Below are positions 11,101-20,036 of a stretch of DNA of 64,000 nt, in pieces (the first letter of the stretch is position 1; each line of letters begins with the position of its first letter). A program made the translations under genes and the position numbers. Source of the stretch: Chelonoidis abingdonii (Eukaryota; Chordata; Testudines; Testudinidae). The notes under the pieces were generated by a model. That model did not search any database. It saw nothing but the letters and a program-made list of their open reading frames with translations, and was not told where the DNA came from. The stretch covers positions 10,713,571 through 10,777,570 of the forward strand of contig NC_133777.1 of assembly GCF_003597395.2 (NCBI RefSeq), written 5' to 3'.

Positions 11101-14100
11101 ACCTACAGTCACATGTAATGAGATGCAGCTGAGCTGTGGCCTCACTTAGAGAGACGACATGCTAAGGAGCCTCTCTTGCTCCCATTGAAACCAGTGGGGT
11201 TCTGTCACTGACTTCAGTGCTGGCTCAGGCCCTGAGGCTCATGAGTGGAACTGTGTCTTTCCAAAGGCTTGCCCTGGTCAGCCCACCTGGCTCTCCTAAA
11301 TACCGTGTGCACAGGCCTCTCTCTGCATGGCTATAAGCAGGTGTGTTTGCACTGCTTGTCCATGGTGTGCGGAGGCTTCATCCCACACCTGTGTCAACAG
11401 CATGCACCCACTTGGCTCTGTCCCAGCACCCTGAGCTAGCATCCCCCCCTTCTGCAGCCTCCAAGCCCATCTCAGAGCCTTTGTTTATTGAGCTGGAGGT
11501 CAGGTGGCAGCAGCTGCTTAGCTCTGGCACGAGCCCGGCTTCGCCCAGCTTGCTGGGGCCAGGCTGTCAGCCTTGATCAATGCAGCTCCCTGCACCTGTC
11601 TGTGTGCTCGTGTGTGCAGAGCGGGGCGCACCTCCACCCCTGCACTCAGCCAGCTTCCCAGGTAACTGAATCGCCTTCAACTGCCGCTTGGACTGGTGCC
11701 CAACAGCAAACTCCACACACACGCACCCCAATTACCTGAGCCACCTGCCTGGCCGCACTCCCTTATTTACATAGCTAATTCTCAGCGTACGTTGGCTGGC
11801 TCCAGGGGACCATCTTACTGGTTTACCCTGGACTTTTTTAGGGGGGCCCGGAGGGAGGGAGGCAATGGAGGGGGAGGGAGGGGTGAGAAAGCAATCTCAA
11901 TCAATCAGCGTGTAGCAAACAAAGCCATAGAGAGAGAGAAGAAACCACAACCAGCTGCCAAGCGCTGTAAAAACCAGACATGCACAAAAGCGCAAAGGAA
12001 GAAAGACAAAGAGAAATTGGAGGGGGGGCAGAGGCCTGGGAACGATGAATTACAAGTGAACTGGAAATTCGTCGCCACTCATCAGTTAGTCCAGCCCCGC
12101 AGTGGGCTTTTTTTTGTTCCAGGAGAGGGGGACAATAGCTTGAATGCGTCTGCCTGACTTTACTCAGTCCAGGAGAGTTAAGCAGCAATGTGTTTGCTCC
12201 TCTATTAGCATACAGCTGGGCTAGTTAACTCGGGGGAGAGGGAGGGGAAGCCAAGTTTGTTTGCTCAGGTCCCTGGGGAAGGGAAGTGGCTGGGAAGAAC
12301 AGACACTGCAGGGCTCCTGAATGGAAGGGGGGTCTGGGCCCTGGACTCACTAGGGGCAGGGGGTTGCAAGTGGCCTTTTCGGTCTAAGAGAGCAGAGCTG
12401 ACCTGCGGCATGAAAGCCAATCTACCAATGAGGGCATGTAGCCATCGTGCAATTGCATATTTGCCAGTGCTTCCAGGAAAGGCACTAGATGGCTTGGACA
12501 GACAGCACCTGAGCCGGGGGGGGGGGGGGGGCGCGGGGGGGGGAAGGAAGAGGGCAAGAGTGCACATGGGCTCTGCTCCTTCCCTGACGAAAGGGGATCC
12601 CACATGGGGGGAACTTCAAACAAAAGGGCTGGGTAGTGTTACAACACCTAAGAAAGTTTGTTACGCAAAGCAAAATAAGGAGGCTCAACTCTCAGGCTTC
12701 ACGGCATTAGCTGCTCAGTTACAGGGCCCACGGGGAATGCCCCCTCATAACATGGGCTTAACAGGCATGGAGCAGTAAGTTGGAGGGAGTGTCATAGGGC
12801 AGGCATAGGCATTCACCTAGCTGTCAGCGTCAGGAGCAGGATGCTGCACTAGCGGTTGTAGGACCCATGCTAGGTTCAGGGCTGGGGAACGGGACAGAAT
12901 GGCTTGATCCTCCCTGTGGCACAACGGAGATCGCTCACCTGGCCTTGGGGGTGTGGAGAGAGAGGGCAGGCGAAAGAGAGAGAGAGAGAGAGAGATACAC
13001 ACCCTGACTGGGACTGGGGCCTTCTCCTGACTGAGGGAGTCTATAAAGCCGCCCCAAGGAGGGACGAGGCCTGTGGCTGTGACTGCATTCAGAGATGAGT
13101 TGGTTTGGTCTCAGTCACGGTGACTGCCAATGGTGTGTATCCTCCCCCTCCGCCCACTATCCATTTAATCAATCTCTTTGGAATGTGTCAAAGGGGGCCA
13201 GCAGACGGGGGCGGGAGACCAGAACCCTTGCAGGATGCCCACGGGGGATTTAATACAGAGGAAAATGTTTGCTTGATTAGATCAGGAAAGATGTCTCCTG
13301 CAACTGTGTCTTTGCCTGCTCCAAAAATAACTCCCCAGCTAATCCTCCAGCTCAGCTGCTATAAATAGACTGAAGTGGACATTTGTTTATTAGCCAGCAC
13401 TGAAAGTTGTTATTCTGATGATGCCACCCCTCCCACACACAGGAGACAATAACTATCTCCCAGCCTCTCAGAGGAGCACTCTGTCACTACTCCTCACAGG
13501 CAGGGAACTGCGTGACCCCTTGGAAGGAAACTCCGGAAAGTCAGCCTGCCCGCCTGTCTCCCTGCTGCCTGGCCAGGAAGGGTAGAGCCTGCACCCAGCC
13601 CTACATGATACCTCGGAGGGACTATCTCGCCTTTGCAGGTTCACTGCCTCTCATCCCCTTCCTGCATCTCTGCAAAGCAGGAACCCAGCCAGAAGTTTCA
13701 ATTAAAACCAAAACACTGACAGCCTCTCTCTCTTTTTTAATTAGCTTGTCTACATTTCTTGTAGATGAGATCTCCCATTTCTGTGACCTCCCCCCCTCAT
13801 GGGCAGGTTTCCAGGATCCGTTATAGGACACAGGGCTCTATAGGCAGGTCAGCTGGGAGGAAAGATGTCTGGGGAGAACTGAAGGGAGGAAATAGACCAG
13901 AAGAGAAGAGAAGTGGAAAAGAAAGGCAGATGGGGGGGGCGGGGTATGTGTGTGTGTTCCCTGCCAGGATTACAACAAAGCCAGGGGATTTGCTGCTTCT
14001 CAGCCACATAGTTCAGCCTGGAGAGTCTCCTCTTTAAGGCAGTTATGGTCTCAGATATGCTATGTGGTTAGATATTCAGTGGATGCAGCACTCCATCCTT

Positions 14101-17100
14101 AACACTCCCCTTCGATTTAGATCAGGGGTTCTCAGACTTTTGTACTGGTGACCCCTTTCACACAGCAAGCCCCTGAGTGCGACCCACACTTAAATATATA
14201 AAAAAGTGTTTTTAATGTATAACACCATTATAAATGCTGGAGCAAAAGCAGAGTTTGGGGTGGAGGCTGACAACTTGTGACCCCCCCCCCCCATATAATA
14301 ACCTCACAACCCCCCCAGTTTGAGAACCCCTGATTCGGAGCCTCTACTCCTTGTGGCTGCTGGAAGGTCGCTTCATTGGAAGGAGACTGGGGCAGGGAGG
14401 GTGGAGGCTGGGGCCACTACATTCAACTGCTAACTTACATTAAAAGCTTTTCTATTTTCTCTCTGCACATCCCAGATACCCAAATCTCCAGCTGTGATGC
14501 TCAGTTCACCCTCACAGGAACCGAGCCAGGGCATATGCACAGCTGACGCTCTCCTGCTAAACCACAACAACAACAGAACCTTGCACATTCCCACTGATGA
14601 CTTGAGACTCAACATGTATTTCGAAGCTGCTAGGAGATGGATAAAATGAAACGCCAGGACAGTGCGCCCCAACACGGTCTTTGTTCATTGGGAAGCCTCA
14701 TCTAACACTTGAAGAGCCTTCGTGGGGATCCCAGCAAATACACAGCAGCAGTGTATTGTGTAAAAGCCACAGTGTCCTAGTCAGAGGTAGCTCACTACAT
14801 CGTCTGCAAGGAAATCTTTGGTGATAGGTGGGGAGATGGTTGATTTTTAGTGTAAACTGTAAGATGCAAGCATTAGCCTGTGCACGTGTACACACACAGT
14901 GCATCTATCAGCTCTGAGCCTGATTCCTCTCTCCCCCCAGGGTAACTCCCCTGACTTCAGAGCAAGATGCTGGACCTGAACAAAGTTACTCCTGATTGAC
15001 AGTTGTATAAATGGAAGGTGAATCAGGCTCCCTAGGCCTCTGCTCAGTCGTGAGTTGCACCATCCTAAATCCAGGATTCAGTTCCATAAATGTCTGGAGG
15101 ACCAAAGCACAGGCCAGGCTACTGTTAGCTGGCAGAGGTGCTCTGGGCTCTGTGAACACTCTCCCTTCCCCTCTCATTCAGAGTCTCTCGCTTGGCATTG
15201 GTTAGAGCTACTTCTGCTTTAGGAGAGCAAGGAGTTACATTGCTCTTTTCTCCCCCACGCTTAAGTCCCCTTGTCTCCGCTTGCTCAGTGGCTGCATTGT
15301 CTGGCCAGGGACCCTGACTTGGGACACACAGGAAGCCTCATTGTTCTAAAAGCTGCAATTTAAAGAAACACAGGATGCCAAATCCTTCTCTAACAATAGC
15401 GGCCACCAAAGAATAAGGCCAGGACAATGCACTTTACCCCGCCAGGTTCCTTAAACTGCGGCATAATGGGGCTTGGAGAGAGACATCAGGCCACTGGCAT
15501 GCACCCTCTCCACCCCCGCATTCTGTACCATAGGGATTTGCTAGAGGAACTCAGCTCCCAGCACAGGGTGCTATCCTATCTGTTCTGCTGCTGCACAGCA
15601 TGTCCTGCTCAGTCTGGCCCAGCTCCCTGCATGGGGGAAGGAGAGACTGCCAGTCCAGACTGTCACATGGGGGAAAGGTTTTTCCTCCATTTCTCTTTTC
15701 TTAGTGACTCACTTCCCCTTATTGGCAGTGAAATCCTAGCCCAGCCCTTGCAGTTGCTCACAGCTCCTCAGCTGATCTGACTTGGTGATGAACAGGGTAG
15801 CTGGCAGGATCCAGCCATAAGGCTCCTATTCTACCCATCTAGCAACCAGGCAAAATTGGTCCCGACCATCTCTGCTCTTGTCCTTTGTCCAAAAGCAAAT
15901 CTCAATTTTGTTGCATCTTAAAAATGCACCAGAAATACCTTCAGGGATGACACACTCTCAGGAGACAAAAGGCTGTGTCTTACTGCTGACCCTCTCCTCA
16001 CCCACTCCTGCATCAATTGCATTGAAAACAGGAACCAACATGATGCATATTGCACAAAGGACCTCATGACCATGCATTGCATAAGTCTCATTCTTCCCTT
16101 TCCCGGTACTGGTGTCATTTCCCCTCCATCATGTGACATGCTTGGCCTGATCTGGTAAGGGGCCGCGCACCTTCAGCTCCCATTGAACCCAAGAAGAGCT
16201 CAGGTGAATACAGCTTCTAGGGCCCAGGCTGGGGTCCTGGGAGCAGGGGCTTGCCAGTGTTATGTGTCTAAAGCACCATGCTCTCCTGCAAGAAAGAATG
16301 CAATGACTTTAAGCTGGAGGACAGTGCCTAAAAGTAGACAGCTCTCCCTGGCCCTAGGATGTTTTGGGGGGGAGACACCTGTGCTGATCTGTCTGATCTG
16401 TCAGGTGGCAACTGTGTCATTTTGAAATTGGCAGGGGGAGGATTGCAGCAGGTTTGGCTGGATGGTTCCAGTTCATTGCTGTATCCTCCAGATGGAAAAG
16501 TCACTACTCAGGGGAGGAAGGAGGAGAGAATTAGCAACTGGAACAGGTTCCTGCCTGGCTTTTGTCCCCTTGCAGCACGTTTACTGCAAACAAACACAGC
16601 TCAAGCCCTGATGGGCCAAACAGCAAGTACAAAGCTAAACAAAAAAAAAAAAGGCAGCGGGAGAGAAAGTCACCAGCTCATTTCAATGATTAGTTTGATG
16701 GTCCTGGCCTCTTTCTTGCCTAGCTGTCTGAGCTGTGACTTTCCCTGCTGCGGGGGCTGTGGCTGGCACACAGACCCCTAATCTCCAAACATGATCCTTT
16801 TAACCAACAGGAGCATGTGAATCCTGAGGTTACAAGGCATCCCCAAACAGGAGCTGTGCTCGCTCTCGCCCCTTCGCTTTTCAGTAACGGGAAGAGTCCT
16901 TCTCTCTAATCTAAAACGCTATTATTTTTAATAATCCCCCTTTGAACAATGAGCTCCTTGTGCAATGAGGGACTCACCCCTCTCCCACCCTACTTCACGC
17001 TCTACACGTGTCTTTTGCAGACTTATATTTCAAGTGCTTTTATTGAAGTCTGAGTAGAAATACCTCATTGCTTGGGGCATGTAATTAACAGCATTACACG

Positions 17101-19996
17101 CCCCCAGATCATTGGGTGTCCAAGGATAACCCTGCCCTCCATTTAAAACAAATACCATCTCCCATAGAATATACCCCTGCCTGGGATATCTGCCTTCATA
17201 CAGGCCTGAGCCTGAGAAGGAATGAGCATCTACAGCTCCTGTAGATGTCAGCTGGTGTTGCAGGGGGCTTAGCACCTCCCAGATTCAGGCCCCATGTGTG
17301 TTTGTCTTTAACCTGCCCAGGTCTGAAGGGAGAGGAGCTGTGCACTTAACCCAGGGAGCTGTCACTCCCCTCTGGACAGGAACTGCAGTGGAGTGGCCAG
17401 AACGGGCTTGGCATAGCTCCGACAGCCAAGTTCCACCTGCTGGGTTGGACAGAGCCCACACCTGTGTTTGGAGTGTAAACAGGACACACAGCTATACTTG
17501 CTGTGTACACATGAATGCATAAGGCCCATTGGGAGCATGTCAGCACACAGCACACCCCAGCAGGCCGTTACCCCGGAGGACAGGGATTCTGGCCAAGGAG
17601 CTAGGAAAATTTGGGAACTGCCTGTGCTCTCTGGAAGGTAAACACATTCCTCTTGAGTAAACTAGCTGGAATAGGTATCAGGACCTGCAATTATCTGCCA
17701 GACTTCTGGAAATGAGAATATCCTTGCAACAGAGTTAATCACATTGCTCTTCCATGCATATCCCGGGAGCAAGCCCACCAAGCTGCTTGGAGGACATTCA
17801 CTCCGGGCCCTGTACAAGGAGCATGGTCCTTGTGCAGTCCTGTCACTGCAACTCCTCAGCAGGAATTGGGGGGGGGGGGAGGGCTGGATGAACTTGCATT
17901 TATGATTTTTTCACAATGTTGGGGCTTTTTTTTTTTTTTTTTTTTTAAGTGCAAACACTCCCCAGACCACTCTGTTGCATGCAAAGTATTCAAGTGCTGC
18001 GTCAGCCACAGCTGCAAACTCTCTTCAAAAGATGCTGGGGAGGAGGAACAACCTCTCTCCAAAAAACAGCCTGTCTGGGCTAGCTCATTTGAAGCAGGGG
18101 ACAAGGCACAGGATTGGGGAGCAGGGGTGAAGCCAAGGCCTATCCACTCTGCTCAGATAAAAGGAGGGAGAGGTCCCTACCACATATCATTGCAGTATCT
18201 TGGATCAGACAGAACACAGGAAACTGAGGCTATTGTATGTTGAACAAAGAGTACCCATGAAGACAACACAATAGCAGTTCCCCCTTCCTATCATCTCTCC
18301 AAACTGGAACCACCTGGTAGATTTAACCCCTTCTCTCCTATTTTACTTAACTCTTTAAAAACAAACATGACCCTGAGTGTAATTACAAAGAGGAAGGTTC
18401 CGATTTTGATTCAGAAGGGGAAAGGGGGATGGACGAACAGACAGAGAGGGTTGTTCTCTGCTTTGGCAGAACTACATGTGTTTATTAGCCAAAGGGATTC
18501 TGGGCGAGTCTCTAAGAATTTCCACTCTTGCCCTGCAGCCAGGGTGCAGAGTAGCATGAACGCTGGGAGGCTGTTGGCAAAACAAAAAAGAGAGCTGGTC
18601 CAGGACCCAGAGAAGGGAGGCCTGACTCAGACTGAGAGCCATACTTTTAGCACAGGCAACTCCTCAGCCGAAAACCCCCTTAACTAATCCAGAGCATTGT
18701 TCGTATGAAGCCCAGAGCTTCAGCCAGCTCTCACAAGCAGAAGCTTCCAGCAAAAGCACAGAGCTTACCCAAGGGCAGGAACTCACCACTATACCACCCA
18801 CATCTCTAGCCCCCCCCACCACAAACACACTACACTCTAAGGTGCACAGCTAGACCTTAAGCGAAAGCAAAAGAGGAACTAACGGCTCGGGAAGCCAGGG
18901 GGCCCTAAAGTTGCTGTTGCAGGGCTTCTTCGTAGGAGAGGGTCTCGGAGAGGAAACTGTGCAGGCAAGAGACAGAGGTGCTTCCCCGTGGCCTCTCTGG
19001 AAGGGCAACAAAAGCTGTCAGGCCCGTTGAGATGGAGGGTCAGTTTCCTGGTTACAGCAGCCAGGCCAGTGTGGAAAGACTGGGACACATTCCCACCACC
19101 CCCTCGCCAGTTCACTGTCCTTCTGCCTGCAGGAGTTTTCAGTAACTTCAACTCTCTCTCCAAGGCTTGTCCCTCAAGTGCTGTACAAGAGCATCACTCA
19201 GCAGCTTGTCAGTTGGGCACCTTTCTGAGCTGCAGCCGCCTGGCTTCCTGGCCCTCATCTCTAGGCAACCTGACCTGGACACTGCAAGCTCCAGCTCCCC
19301 GTTCCCATGGAAAGCACCACACAAGAGGCTGTGAAGCCTTTTCTCTGCGCTTGGGAGAAAAGAGGCTTTGTTAGCTTGCCCAGGGGGACAGCGTGAGAGC
19401 TGAGACTCAGGACTCTGGGAATCCAAACGGACAAACGAAACAAAACAAAAACCCAGAAGAAAGCCAGAGCCCATGAGAAAAAGAACAGCCATTCCCAGGA
19501 TCGTCTGTAGGTACTCAGGGCATTTCTCAACCTCCAGGCCACCCCCCTTCTCAGAAGCTACTGAACGTAAAAGAGCAGCTAAGAGTTTCCACTAACTAAC
19601 CATGGCAGGGAGAAGGAAGCAGAGCCACTGCCAGGCCTTTGAGATCTCCTGAGTAAAGGAGCAGGTCCACTCCCATAGAAGCCAGTGGCACTCAGAGACC
19701 TTACAGCTTGTCAGCAGCAATGTGTGACTGAAGTGTCCAATGGAAGTAATGCTGCAAGTCGGCTGGAAATTATTCCTGAGTGAGAAACATGAGTCCACCT
19801 CACTGCATGGCAGGCCCAGAGAGAGCCCGTAAGGAAATGGGTGACGATGGAAGGGGATGAATTGGGGCGAGAAAATGGGAAAGTCTCATTCTGTTAGGAA
19901 CAGGCATAATCTGCTTGGGAAGCTGTTTGATGATCAAAATAATTCCAGAGTAAGGAGAGCAAATGGCAAGAGCAAGTTTCCTAAGGAAACAAGTGG

Positions 19997-20036
<40 letters not shown>

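Noticed and set aside
11696..12778. Plus-strand open frames of 153 and 173 codons in LFNG intron 1
   Set aside because: They span poly-G and purine-rich tracts, have no domains, and show no splice context.
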